Source: Lineus longissimus
Taxonomy: Eukaryota > Nemertea > Pilidiophora > Heteronemertea > Lineidae
NCBI RefSeq assembly: GCF_910592395.1
Contig: NC_088309.1
Location: forward strand, 16,866,599 to 16,930,598
DNA: 64,000 nt
Direction of reading: 5' to 3'
Every line of letters begins with the position of its first letter. The first letter of the stretch is position 1. The translations under genes were made by a program, and so were the position numbers. Below the pieces are notes generated by a model. It searched no databases and was not told the DNA's origin. It saw nothing but the letters and a program-made list of their open reading frames with translations. Below, in pieces: positions 31,501 to 42,245 of this stretch.

Positions 31501-32323
31501 GTGAGTCATGCGCTCTATCATTTATGAGTTTTCGTAGTAAATTCCATAGTAGTGACGTCACTCAATGATTGACAGCTAGGCGCCATGTTTCATTCATGCC
31601 TCGTTCTGATCACCCGATACGCGGGAAATGAAAGCGAGGTCATACGAACTGGCTCGGCGGTGTCAGTTCCTTTTAATGTGAAAAGCAATTGGCCTCTTCC
31701 AACCACCTGACGCTCTTCGTCATCAAGCGCTCCACGAAAATGGAATTACATGAATATTGCAAGGCATTTCTGCATGAATTCTAGGACATCATCAATCAAA
31801 GGACAACAAAGAAGCACTTTTCGCTGGGACCAAATAGTAGCCATAACTGTAGGGGGGTAAATTAAATGCTTGCAGTGTGCATGTACGTTGGTTACCCTAA
31901 CATCAGGAAAGCAAAGTCAGTTTGCTACATAACCGAGTGAATATATAGTTTGAATTAGGACCACTTCCTTTTTTATCCAAAATGTAGATAGTTGTCTTTT
32001 AACAAAGTGCAAGTTGTGGTTTCAAAAAAGCTAGGATTCGAGAGAAAAACTTGATACATTTAAAATAGTGTATATATTGGAAATCGATAGATATTGCAAA
32101 TTTTTATCATTTTGCTTCGACCTCAAACAATACGAAAAATGGTTTCATTGATATGACTATGATGCGATAATAAATTAAAACAACTTTAAATTATGTCAGT
32201 AACACACCTTACTGTCGTTGTAGCGAAACAAGTAAAACGTACCGAATATTTTATCCGCGTTCCGCTGAGCTCACACTCGTTGCACCAGCCTGAGTTTTAT
32301 ATTCAGGTATGAGTAGCGAGAGC
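31501..32323. other. Unassigned stretch
   Basis: AT-rich, with no open frame that I can support. It would be intron if the exon at 31327-31500 is real. Confidence 0.4.
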
Positions 32324-33061
32324 GGGGTCATCCATATGTTCCCCGGTACCTGTATTCCCCCAATAGGTATGTTCCTCAGTACCTATATTCCACGGTACCT
32401 ATGTTCCTCCATATAATTTTAAGAAAGGGTATACATGGTATAGTGTACCAACTAAAGTCATGAAAGAATAAAACTATGTTCAGTATGGATTTCCTCGATG
32501 CAGCTCGATCAAGCATTTTGTCTCATTAGACCAATACTTCGTCCCCACAGCGTAGCGGATCGAGGCTATATAATGGGCAACAGTCTCATGGGCATGTTCC
32601 TCATGGAAAAGTACCCGACTATTTGCATCTTCCATGTCTTAATTGAATCTGTTCGTTCGAGCACGCGCGTAGCATTCCTTTCTCCAGCATCGACAGTGAA
32701 TAGTTTCATTGGCGTATCGATGTTTGTGGTATCTGAAACCATTAATGACAAGGACTTGACTACCACGATTACTTGCCACAATTAACCCTTACATCCATGG
32801 CTACATGTACATGTAGTTCTGAACTGCAAAACATCCAGAAACTCTATGCCTTTTCTTTTTGGGAAGATGAAATAATTTCCTTGAATTGATGATTTCCTGG
32901 AATTGACGACTTTCTGTGAAGATGCCGATTTTTTCAGATATTCAAGGAAAGCCGTGTAGCAGCCTACATGTAGTCCTAAAATCCTGTTTCTTGGGGAACA
33001 TGGGTACCGGAGAATATAGGTACCGGGGAATATGGGTACCGGGGAACATAGGTATGCTCCC
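32324..33061. mobile_element. Foldback element with 16-bp repeat arms, copy A
   Basis: The left arm (about 32,324-32,420) is a short run of degenerate copies of GGTACCTATGTTCCCC. The right arm (about 32,995-33,061) is the same unit reversed. The ends read GGGGTCATCCATATG and TATGCTCCC, as in copy B at 35731-36276. The middle shares phrases with copy B, such as ATTTCCTGGAATT and TTTCTGTGA, but is about 190 bp longer. The target duplication is only partly visible (GCGAGAG left, GCTAGAT right), so this copy is older. No coding capacity. Confidence 0.75.
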
Positions 33062-33718
33062 GCTAGATTAGGCCTACATGTTGTAAGTCAACGGCAAACT
33101 CGTTCATCACAACTCTGGTGCTGGCCATGGTAACCTTAGCTTCTTCATCGATACCGATCAACCAAGGCCTCAACTTCAACTGGCGGCCCTACTGCTGCGA
33201 GAAATCAAAGGAGTAGATCGTTAGGACACACCTCCAAAATAATGTGTAACCAGCCTACGCGTTATACGGGAAAGTAGCAGCCTTCATGAAAAAGATTGGA
33301 AATACGTACCCTCTTTGGTCGCTTCGTGCATTAAACTTTTGCAGTATTTCAAAAGAGACTAGGCTAAGTATTAACAGAGTCTTTCAAATGTAGTTATTAA
33401 GTATTAACCACTCTTTAAAGTGCCTCTTATCAATACTGACAAATAGAACATTTGTGATGTCGTCCATTTATCAGTGTCACTAAAGATAATGGAACCATCC
33501 AAGCGACTCGTGACTTCTGGTAGCGTACGTTCTCAATAAAGTTCTCCCGAAAACGTCACACCTTTTACAAGAATTTTGTAACGAATGCACATGCACATGT
33601 GGACGGAACTGAACTCCGTAACATCTTAACTTAGAATTTTATAATTATCCTATTCAGATTTCCGTCGACCTTGGGCGTGTGAGCCTACACCAATGTGAGT
33701 AAGGCTTTCAGTTTGAAA
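33062..33718. other. Upstream region of the LamG-domain gene
   Basis: I can support no open frame or repeat. TTTCAG at about 33,707-33,712 resembles a splice acceptor just before the ATG at 33719, so a noncoding first exon may lie upstream. Confidence 0.35.
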
Positions 33719-36700
33719 ATGCGCCAACTACTTACCGTTATATTAATCCTTCAATCCAACGCCTTTGGAAGTACTGGAAATACATATATGGACCACAGAG
33801 GTGAGTAGTTTGGAATCAGTCAGAGCTTATGGAGTCATTCCTGGTTGCACAAATTTGGTGATGATATCATTTTAAATCTTATATCAGATTATACGATAAA
33901 TTCAATCCCAAAACATTTTAAAATACACTATTGTCAAATTAACAAAGTGCGTCAGGGTTGCTTATACCTGCAGTTCCAATGTCATTTCTGGGGTCGGAAC
34001 AAAACCTTTGGCCAGCATGTGCCCACTGTCGATCACGGGGTCGCGTCATTGACTGGTGGTTACCATTCCACACATCACCTCTTTCAAGAAAACTCACCTG
34101 ATGGTAGTTATACTTACATGTAATTGGAAAGCACAACAATCAACTTTTCACATGCTACATATCATATTGCTTGTTTGAAGTTAATTGAGCGCTAGTCCTT
34201 TGAATGAAAACACTCACATGTTAGAAATGCAATTGTCCATCAAGGCATTCCACCAAAAGAATCTTCCAGTCAATTTTTTAAAAAAATAGTAAAAGACCCG
34301 TATATCTAATAAACATTGCTACCCTTTACAAAAAATAAAGTAACAATGTTTATTTTTGAACAATTACAAAAAAGGCCGGGTCTATTTGGCAAGCCGCTCG
34401 CCGAACAGGCATCTTTTTTTGTCCTGTTTGGAGAGTCGCTTGCCAAACAGCACTAAAAAGCCACCCTGTTCGGCCAGCCTGGCTTGCCAAACAGGTAAAA
34501 AATCTACCCTGTTTGGCGAGCTGGAGACTTTACTCAAATATTAATGAGTTCGGCTCTCCATTCAGGACAAGAAAAAGTCGCTGTTTGGTAAGCCGGGCTT
34601 GCCAAAAAGTCACTTCCTAAAAAAAATGTCATGCTGCGAAATAAGCACCAATTGATAGAGCGCGGCGCACTGGTATTCACAGCCAACACGCAGCACTTGC
34701 ATCAACTAGATAACATGCGCTCGACGCAAGGGCCCAAAGCGCCGCGTAGCGGCAAAAAAGCGAAGCTGGCGAAACATTTATAACGGTGTCACCGTCACTT
34801 ATTATTGGACTTATAGCGCATTTACGGGGTTGCAACTACTTTGCTTTATAGTGTCACCAGCAAAGAAAAGCATGCGACCTAACGCCGATCTATTTGTATA
34901 AAGTGATAATTGGAAGGTATATAGTAGGAAATATCAATAAAATAATCATTCCATGTCGTCTTTTGAGGGCATTTTTGATTGTAAAAAATATATGTGTACG
35001 TCACCGGAGTCTCTGCAATGATAATTTTATCACAGCAGTCTCTCGTAAGTAGAAGTTCTTTACCTATTAGTTCTTCACTTATTAGTGTCAATGTCTGGCG
35101 CAAAGCCAGACGTTTTCCATTACGATTTCACTACGATGTTTGGCAAGAAGGAGCAGTGCGCGAGATATGCTAATGAGCAGACTTCCCTCGCTTGAGTTTC
35201 GGAAGAATGTTCCATATCGCGCTAAGCTGACCACTGCTGACCATGAAAGGCGTGCATTGCACTGGTACAGGTTGGAACTGAACATTGAATATGCTGGTGG
35301 TGACGCTTTCTGATGAGAAGTTGGTCGTGACTGATGCAGTATCCTTGGACTTGTCCACAGCATCGTTCAATCATTGCTCTCTGAGCTGGCTTGATTCTGT
35401 ACTTACCCAAATACTGAGACCAAATGCCTGTTGACTGTGCTTTAAGAGAGACTGGCGCCATGCCTAGTCTCTCTTAAAGCACAGTCAACAGACACCAACC
35501 CCCTCAGACTCAGAAACCACAAACGCCCAAACCCTTCCTGCTACCTTAATACTTCTGGATTATATAATATAAGGGTAGAACAGTTTCGCAAATTCAAGAT
35601 GTACATAACCGTGGCAACATACACATTGTAGACCAATGACAGCAGACCACTATCAAAACAACCGACGTAAAATGAATCCTCCAGTTTGCTGACCTCGTTG
35701 TGCATTTTCAAGACTATAGAGTCAATCAGAGGGGTTCATCCCTATGTTCCCCGGTACCTATGTTCCCCGGTACTTATGTTCCCCAGTACCTATCTTCCCC
35801 CAAGAGGTACCTATGTTCCCCAGTACCTATCTTCCCCCAAGAGGTACCTATGTTCCCCGGTACCTATGTTGCCCCATATAGTCTTTATGATACAGTGTAT
35901 GTACCAATTTAAAGCAAAGGCGCGTGCACCTTGGCCTTTAAGTCACGAAACAATGAATCTATGCTGAGTAAAAATGTCTTATAATACAAACAAAAAATAC
36001 TGAAACTCTGCTTTTTGGGGGATTTCTGGGAATTGCAATTTCCTGGAATTCAGTGACTTCATTCTGTGAGGTCTTTCCAGGAATTTATGGAAACAAACCG
36101 TATCACAAAAAACACACTTTTCTTTGCGGACATAGGTACTGGGAACATAGGTACCTGGGGAACATAGGTACCGGGGAACATAGGTATACCTCATCGGGGA
36201 ACATAGGTACCTCTTCGGGGAACATAGGTACCTCTTCGGGGAACATAGGTACCGGGGAACATATAGGTATGCTCCCAATCAGATATGTATGATCGATTGT
36301 ATAATGCAATGGAGTTATAAATAGCTGCTATCCCTTTATTGATACATATGTTTCAGTATGACTACTTGGACATTGTATTTTAATGCCATTACCTGGGATC
36401 GCATTTTCTAAGATATTGGTGCTTATTTGTGATGCATGATTGCCTAATGCAGCTACTAGCCCCTTGCTGATGCGAATGAGCGTGCGAGGATCTTTGGGGG
36501 GGGGGCCGAGGGCGGGGGTATTTCCGTCAAACTATTCAAAAAATACAAAATGGACAGGAATTTTTAATATATTTATTTTTACAATTTCTTTTTTTTTTAG
36601 AAGTATGCGACGTCGTCGTCGTCGTCGTCGTAGTAGTAGTAGATACCTAATTTATATAGCGTCCTTTTCAGAAGAATGACCCTAACACAAGTTATCAAAA

Positions 36701-38156
36701 TGCTCCCGGAAAATGCTCCCTTTCACCGGCCTTTAAAGAGGGAAAAATTGCCCACCTGGCGTATTTCTGCAGAGAGGCTATCCCACCATACAGCTGTTTC
36801 AGATTAACTAAGGCGAGTTTAGATGACATTTATAATTGAACAACGTTCCTGTGCATTTCAGACACCAAGGTTTTCTTTCTTAATGGGACTGACAAAAATA
36901 TAAGGTAAATGCATCTTATAACAGAAATATTTCTTTATTGTGATAAACTCTTACTTTGGATGTAATAGGCCTCCCACAGACTGCATTTTTCTTTAGCACT
37001 CGGTACAAAATCGTGACAACAGATCTAGTCGTCAGCAAGATATGTCCTCTTCTATTCAATGCCCATTGTTGCTATTGGTTCGTCTTGTTTTCTGTCACAA
37101 AATGCGTGCCTCAAATAGATAAGTTAGTATAACTCCTCTATTGCTCTAAAACACTCGAGTAGCTACGTATACTCTCATTCCCTAGCACGGCAAATTAGAT
37201 ATTAAGTTTTGTACTCGCTGGCCCAGCCTCCAACATTATCCAACTGCTGAACAGGGGTAGCTTCCAGTCTACTCCAATACGAAGCTACACAGCAATAGAC
37301 CACGTGCACTGCGCTTTCTTTTTTCATGGCTATTTTCCGGTCTTTAGTTCCATTCTTGGTCCATTAGGCCATTCGGGTAAAAGCCAGAGTACTCTAGTTA
37401 ACTTGGTTGAGGTTGTTTTATGTCTTTACACTTGGTTGTGGCTCCGTGGAAAGACTTTTATGTCATTTATGGCTTCGGAATGTCTCCTCCCAGCAGCTAT
37501 AAAGTGTTTTTATATGTTAAACATTGTATTTCTACGATTTAAACTCCTCAAGTGTAAAAAAAGGTGCACACTATGCAAAGTCAACTCTCTTTGGCGACGT
37601 TCTCTCATTTACTGAATGTGATCATGAGGTTGATTTGAACATTGATCTTCAGAAGTACGATGCCGTTTCGTTTGCTTTCTACTTCCGGCGGGGTCACCAA
37701 TACCATCATGAAGACATAGATAGTCAATCTCTAATTTGGATAGCTGGAAGTCACTTTGACGTTCATGTAGCTATCTCTGGTTTTATAGACGTAGTATGTA
37801 ACAGCCGACCTCATGAACATTGGGCGCGAAGAACTCTAACTAGAAATGTACTCAGTGCACGTGTTTGGTATTTTCTTGTTGTAACGGTGGACGTGACAAG
37901 AAATATCCATAATATTTACCTCGACGGGGTAAAACTGAATACCACGAAGGAAAGAAGATATGCCAACGTCATATCAGGTCGCTTTCATTTTCTTGGTCAC
38001 CAGTTACCTTTTCCAGGAGGAAGATGCGATTCAGCTAACTTTATCGGTGCCATGTCGAATCTTAGGATTTTTCCATGTCTGTTGAATCAACGGGAGGTTC
38101 AAAGTATTTATGAGAGCGGTAAGTTGTTAAACGTTCACTGGGATGAGCTTAAATGA
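33719..38156 (+). CDS. Secreted LamG/concanavalin-like domain protein, 3 exons
   Basis: Exons by inspection: 33719-33800 (signal peptide MRQLLTVILILQSNAFG, phase-1 donor GTGAGT), 36862-36904 (phase 1 in, phase 2 out, DTKVFFLNGTDKNI) and 37553-38156 (to the stop). Phases agree at both joints. The last exon encodes a jelly-roll LamG-like domain: DVLSFTECDHEVDLN, YDAVSFAFYFRRG, WYFLVVTVD, NIYLDGVKLN and FIGAMSNLRIFPCLLNQREV, which matches the usual edges of LamG_3-type domains. The product would be extracellular and may bind glycans or proteins; that is inference. A strong donor (GCG then GTAAGT at 38119, phase 1) lies inside the last exon, so the true exon may end at 38118 with more exons downstream. 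Intron 1 holds several repeats. Confidence 0.7.
34370..34620. repeat. Cluster of inverted CTGTTTGGCAAGC-type motifs
   Basis: GCTTGCCAAACAG (34438, 34483) and its reverse relatives (CCTGTTTGGAGAG, CCTGTTTGGCGAGC, CTGTTTGGTAAGC) alternate in both orientations over 250 bp. The stretch could fold into several hairpins. It lies in intron 1 of the LamG-domain gene. It is probably a degenerate MITE or foldback repeat. Confidence 0.5.
34723..35557. repeat. 0.83-kb duplicated segment, copy 1
   Basis: This 835-bp copy matches 39108-39940 almost perfectly; the two differ at scattered single bases and small changes. It starts GACGCAAGGGCCCAAAGC and ends TACCTTAATACTTCTG. Its open frames on the minus strand repeat in copy 2 only because the DNA is duplicated. 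It sits in intron 1 of the LamG gene. Confidence 0.9.
35428..35491. other. Perfect 26-bp stem hairpin, copy 1
   Basis: The arms 35428-35453 and 35466-35491 are exact reverse complements (CTGTTGACTGTGCTTTAAGA...) around a 12-base loop, GGCGCCATGCCT. It lies near the right end of the duplicated segment and is conserved in copy 2 at 39812-39875. Confidence 0.9.
35731..36276. mobile_element. Foldback element with 16-bp repeat arms, copy B
   Basis: This 546-bp element has a 7-bp target duplication, AATCAGA (35724-35730 and 36277-36283). The left arm is a run of the unit GGTACCTATGTTCCCC, some copies separated by CAAGAG. The right arm is the same unit reversed, some separated by TCTTC or TCATC. 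The ends read GGGGTTCATCCCTATG and GTATGCTCCC. There is no transposase, so it depends on enzymes from elsewhere. The 7-bp duplication does not point clearly to one superfamily. Confidence 0.85.
36609..36642. repeat. (GTC)n(GTA)n microsatellite
   Basis: About seven GTC units run into four TAG units, followed by ATACCTAATTTATATAGCG. It lies in intron 1 of the LamG-domain gene. Confidence 0.9.
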
Positions 38157-39029
38157 AGGAGGTAACTTAGAGAAGAAAGACTGTTTACTTTTTCAGCTTC
38201 TCTACCCTATCTCTGTTTTAATTGATATGGACCCAGATGTGTGGCGTTAACTCCTCTAACAAGTCTAATGCACACTTAGAGGACCATTAGAATTATTAAG
38301 GGCAGTATTACCCAGCTGTCAACTGCCCAGTCACCTTCTATTCTATATAAGTTGTTTCTATCAACGAATTGCACAAAAAAAGTAAAAATTCAAAATCTGA
38401 CTGAATTATTATGCTTTTCCGATGTTGATTCTGATTTGACCTGAGTTAGCGCTCCATGCGTCGATTCTTTCCATGTGGAACGATGAACTTGTAAGGCGCT
38501 TCCTGGAGCCATGGATCTACCCTGTGACGTCTTGGTGCTGATATCGATTTTATCCGACGTCACGGTGATGGCGCTTGCTTGATTACCCCACTACTGCGAC
38601 GATAATGGAAATAAAGTTGCGTCGTGATAGCGGGGCGACGTGATCGAACTCGGATCTCAGCGTACATTCACGTGGCGGGAAAGGTCTTTCGCGCCAAACT
38701 TACGCGTACTGATTATAACGAATAACGCATTTTTCAACTATCTAAGAGCTGAAACAAAATTGGAAAAGCATCAAACACGTTCAGAAAAATTATTTACTAA
38801 TGAACCAGAAAAAGGAAAAACATACTGCAGTAAAAATCCGCCCATTCCTTGAACGTTGAGTTTAAATTTTAGTCATTATGATGCCGTTTGTTGAACAACC
38901 AAACCCCAATTAGCTTCGCAACCAGACTGTACGTTTAGCGCTCCGCTTTGTCTTTTTATTGCTCAATATATTCGTTGTACCAGGTATTAATATACTGTCT
39001 TATCTCCGGGACTTATGGGCCATATTTTG
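38157..39029. other. Unassigned stretch after LamG exon
   Basis: No supported exon. A 70-residue open frame at 38640-38852 has no recognised motif. If the donor at 38119 is used, this is intron. Confidence 0.35.
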
Positions 39030-39107
39030 TTTCTTGACGCAATGACCCAACGCGCCGCGTTGCCTCAAAATAGCGAAGCTGGCGAAACATTTATAACGGC
39101 TCACCTT
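39030..39107. repeat. Partial extra copy of the GCGAAGCTGGCG repeat
   Basis: This 78-bp piece repeats the first 65 bp of the duplicated segment that follows, in diverged form; both contain AGCGAAGCTGGCGAAACATT. It makes a short tandem pair at the left edge of copy 2. Confidence 0.7.
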
Positions 39108-39940
39108 GACGCAAGGGCCCAAAGCGCCGCGTAGCGGCAAAAAAGCGAAGCTGGCGAAACATTTATAACGGGTCACCGTCACTTATTATTGGACTTATAG
39201 CGCATTTACGGGGTTGCAACTATTTTGCTTTATAGTGTCACCAGGAAAGAAAAGCATGCGACCTAACGCCGATCTAATTGTATAAAGTGATAATTGGAAG
39301 GTATATAGTAGGAAATATCAATAAAATAATCATTCCATGTTGTCTTTTGAGGGCATTTTTGATTGTAAAAAATATATGTGTACGTCACCGGAGTCTCTGC
39401 AATGATAATTTTATCACAGCAGTCTCGCACAAGTAGGAGTTCTTTACCTATTAGTTCTTCACTTATTAGTGTCAATGTCTGGCGCAAAGCCAGACGTTTT
39501 CCATTACGATTTCACTACGATGTTTGACAAGAAGGAGCAGTGCGCGAGATATGCTAATGAGCAGACTTCCCTCGCTTGAGTTTCTGAAGAATGTTCCATA
39601 TCGCGCTAAGCTGACCACTGCTGACCATGACAGGCGTGCATTGGGGTGGTACAGGTTGGAACTGAACATTGAATATGCCGGTGGTGACGCTTTCTGATGA
39701 GAAGTTGGTCGTGACTGATGCAGTATCCTTGGACTTGTCCACAGCATCGTTCAATCATTGCTCTCTGAGCTGGCTTGATTCTGTACTAACCCAAATACTG
39801 AGACCAAATGCCTGTTGACTGTGCTTTAAGAGAGACTGGCGCCATGCCTAGTCTCTCTTAAAGCACAGTCAACAGACACCAACCCCCTCAGACTCAGAAA
39901 CCACAAACGCCCAACCCTTCCTGCTACCTTAATACTTCTG
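39108..39940. repeat. 0.83-kb duplicated segment, copy 2
   Basis: This is the near-identical partner of 34723-35557, in the same orientation and about 4.39 kb downstream. Copy 3 follows directly. Confidence 0.9.
39812..39875. other. Perfect 26-bp stem hairpin, copy 2
   Basis: The arms 39812-39837 and 39850-39875 and the 12-base loop are identical to the hairpin at 35428-35491. Confidence 0.9.
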
Positions 39941-39946
39941 TATCTC

Positions 39947-40600
39947 ATTATGGACTTATAGCGCGATTATGGAGTTGTAACTATTTTGCTGTATATTGTC
40001 ACGCGGAAAGAAAAGCACGCGACCTAACGCCAACCTATTTTGTAAAGTGATAATTAGAAGGGATATAGTTCAGGAAATGTAATAAATAATCATTCCTTAT
40101 CGTCTTTTGAGAGCATTTTTAATTGTAAAAAGTATATGCCTACTTCACAGAGTCTCTGCAATGGTCATTTTTATCACAGTAGTCTCGCGCAGCCAGACCT
40201 TCTTCACTTATTAATCTGGCGCAAGCCAGGCGTTCTTTGTACTTGATGTTTTCCTCCACAATGTATCTGGGCCGAAGAAACACTGCGCAAGATTACCTCG
40301 AGCTGGAGCTAAGAATAGATTATACTAATGAGCATACTTCCACATTGAGTTTTCCCAGAATGGTGCATATCGCGCGAAGCTACTTAGCCTAACACCATTA
40401 GGCCCCGCGTGGTGGCGCTGAGGAGGCCGCTGTAATCAAGAGAGTGGTTGAGTCAAGCTACTTGGTCATAACAAATGACGGACCAACTAAAATTGCTTAC
40501 ATTTTCGCATTGCTACAATGAAAGACTTAATACTGAAACCACATGTCTGTTGATTGTGCTTTAAGAGAGACTGTGCTTTAAGAGAGACTCTTATTCGTTC
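39947..40600. repeat. Diverged third copy of the 0.83-kb segment
   Basis: This shares phrases in the same order as copies 1 and 2 (GGACTTATAGCGC, AAGAAAAGCACGCGACCTAACGCC, TCTCTGCAATG, CTGTTGATTGTGCTTTAAGA), but with many substitutions. Instead of the hairpin it ends with a direct repeat of GTGCTTTAAGAGAGACT. It is the oldest of the three. Confidence 0.75.
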
Positions 40601-42033
40601 TAGGCACACGAGAGACGCACAAATAATAACTGATAGATAGAATTCGCAGCACAATAAAGTTTTAATAGCCGAAAATTACAAAATTCAGTTCACTGCGCCA
40701 ATTGTACACAAATAAATACAGACAAAACTCGTTCGTTCATGCTCACAACTCATGAACTTAGAGTTTTATCCCAATCATTACTCCAAATACTTTCCTCATG
40801 TTTAACATAGTAGCACGATTTCAGTTACGGCCTTTGTGCAGATATCCAGTCACAGCCAATCAGATTGTGGGTAATTTTACTAGCCAAATTCATTGTTACG
40901 ACCTTTTTTCCCTTCGTCATTCCAGTCAAATGTGAGAGTAAGTATGGCACCGAATTTCAGGGTTGTTTATCCAAACCTTCTGACTGTGAATTTTGTCTCT
41001 TCAGTCATGGATGAATTTTAATTTTAATCAGAACATCCCGATCACTGGAATCTATCGATGCAGCACTATCCCGAATGCAAAACGGCCCAAAATCACCAAT
41101 AAAGACAATGTTATTTCATCATGAGATCAGATGCCCAGTTAACGTTTTGTTCAGTCTCGCGTACACAAATCTACCAGAATCTTCTGGTGAAAATCACACG
41201 CGTGCATCCAAAACTGAATATGATCTGTGAGAAGGTTTGCAACAAGCCTATACGAGGACACTAGTTAAACTGTTGAGGGTTAATTAGTGACATCAAAGCC
41301 TCTCACAGTGGTTTTGTTCAAACACACATTCCTTACATGTTCAAAATTAAAAGGAAATGAAATATGGTTAAAATTGTCGAGATGTTTTGGTGACCTGAGT
41401 AAAGTAAACATTTGGTCAGACTAACCAAACACGTCGTATACTTTTGGGATTGGAATTGTTTAATGAACTTGGGGTTATTGATTGTTAAAACTGGAGTTCT
41501 GAGGAAGAAGATATTGACATTCAATTAAAATGATGCCAGATTAGGTAAAAAGTGCCAAACACAATCTGCATCGAAGGTTGCAACGTCACTGGCAGGATGA
41601 TGAAATATCAGCATCGTCTTGGTTACAATGCTTAAACAAAACATTTGTATAAATCTGGAGGAACTCATTGCCTCGGGTATTGAGATAGATTCCGTCAAGA
41701 AAGAGAGAGCGATTCAGTCAGGGAGAACCAGTCAGATAGCTCCTTAGAACTGTCCGAAAAGGAGAGTGGACAGAAGTAAAATGTAGATTGAATAAAGGAA
41801 ATAAATTCGTGTCCACAGAGAACAGGCTACTGCCTTTGTCTTCCTCCATGTCCTGTACAATCCCCGGCCTAACTATATCATGCAGTGAGCTAGTACCCCC
41901 AACCAATAAGATGGCAAGGAGGATGTGAGGGACCCCAGACCAACATGACAACAGACCTTAACTATGAATCTCACAGTAATTTTTGTTTTGGCAACTGTAT
42001 GTGTATGCCCTTACGAAAAAGATCTCAGATTCA
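40601..42033. other. Unassigned stretch
   Basis: AT-rich. There is no gene, RNA or repeat that I can support. Confidence 0.4.
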
Positions 42034-42245
42034 CCACGGTAAAATCGGAGTTTACCAAGCTCACCATGGTGAATTGAGCGTTCACCATGGTGAATTCAGA
42101 GTTAACCATGCTCACCATGGTGAATCTACAATTTACCACGCTCACCATAGTGAAATCAACATGGTAAAATATGCTCACCGTCCCAATCCAGCATGGTGAA
42201 ATGCTGTCAGTTTGTGCCATCGTGAATTGTAAATTTACCGTGGTG
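42034..42245. repeat. Array of 14-bp palindromes (TTCACCATGGTGAA)
   Basis: About nine degenerate copies of the perfect palindrome TTCACCATGGTGAA and its half sites occur at irregular 20-30 bp spacing. The palindromic unit leaves both strands open, producing mirrored low-complexity open frames of HHGE-type and FTMV-type residues; these are not genes. It may be a satellite or the arm of a foldback element. Confidence 0.8.

Noticed and set aside
34879-35461. Minus-strand open frames of 74, 91, 66 and 79 residues, three of which repeat in copy 2 of the duplicated segment
   Set aside because: They repeat because the DNA is duplicated; they overlap each other, lack known motifs and are not kept in the older third copy.
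35428-35491. A microRNA precursor
   Set aside because: The stem is perfectly paired and lies in a repeat; animal microRNA precursors usually have mismatches and a longer stem. I kept it only as a structural oddity.
35742-36276. CRISPR-like or coding repeat because of the regular 16-bp units and frames such as CSPVPMFP
   Set aside because: The unit is palindromic in the two arms with no unique spacers, the genome is eukaryotic, and the element has target duplications of a transposon.
37304-37615. A 103-residue plus-strand open frame before the last LamG exon
   Set aside because: It lies in another frame, overlaps the intron and acceptor of the LamG gene, and shows no domain.
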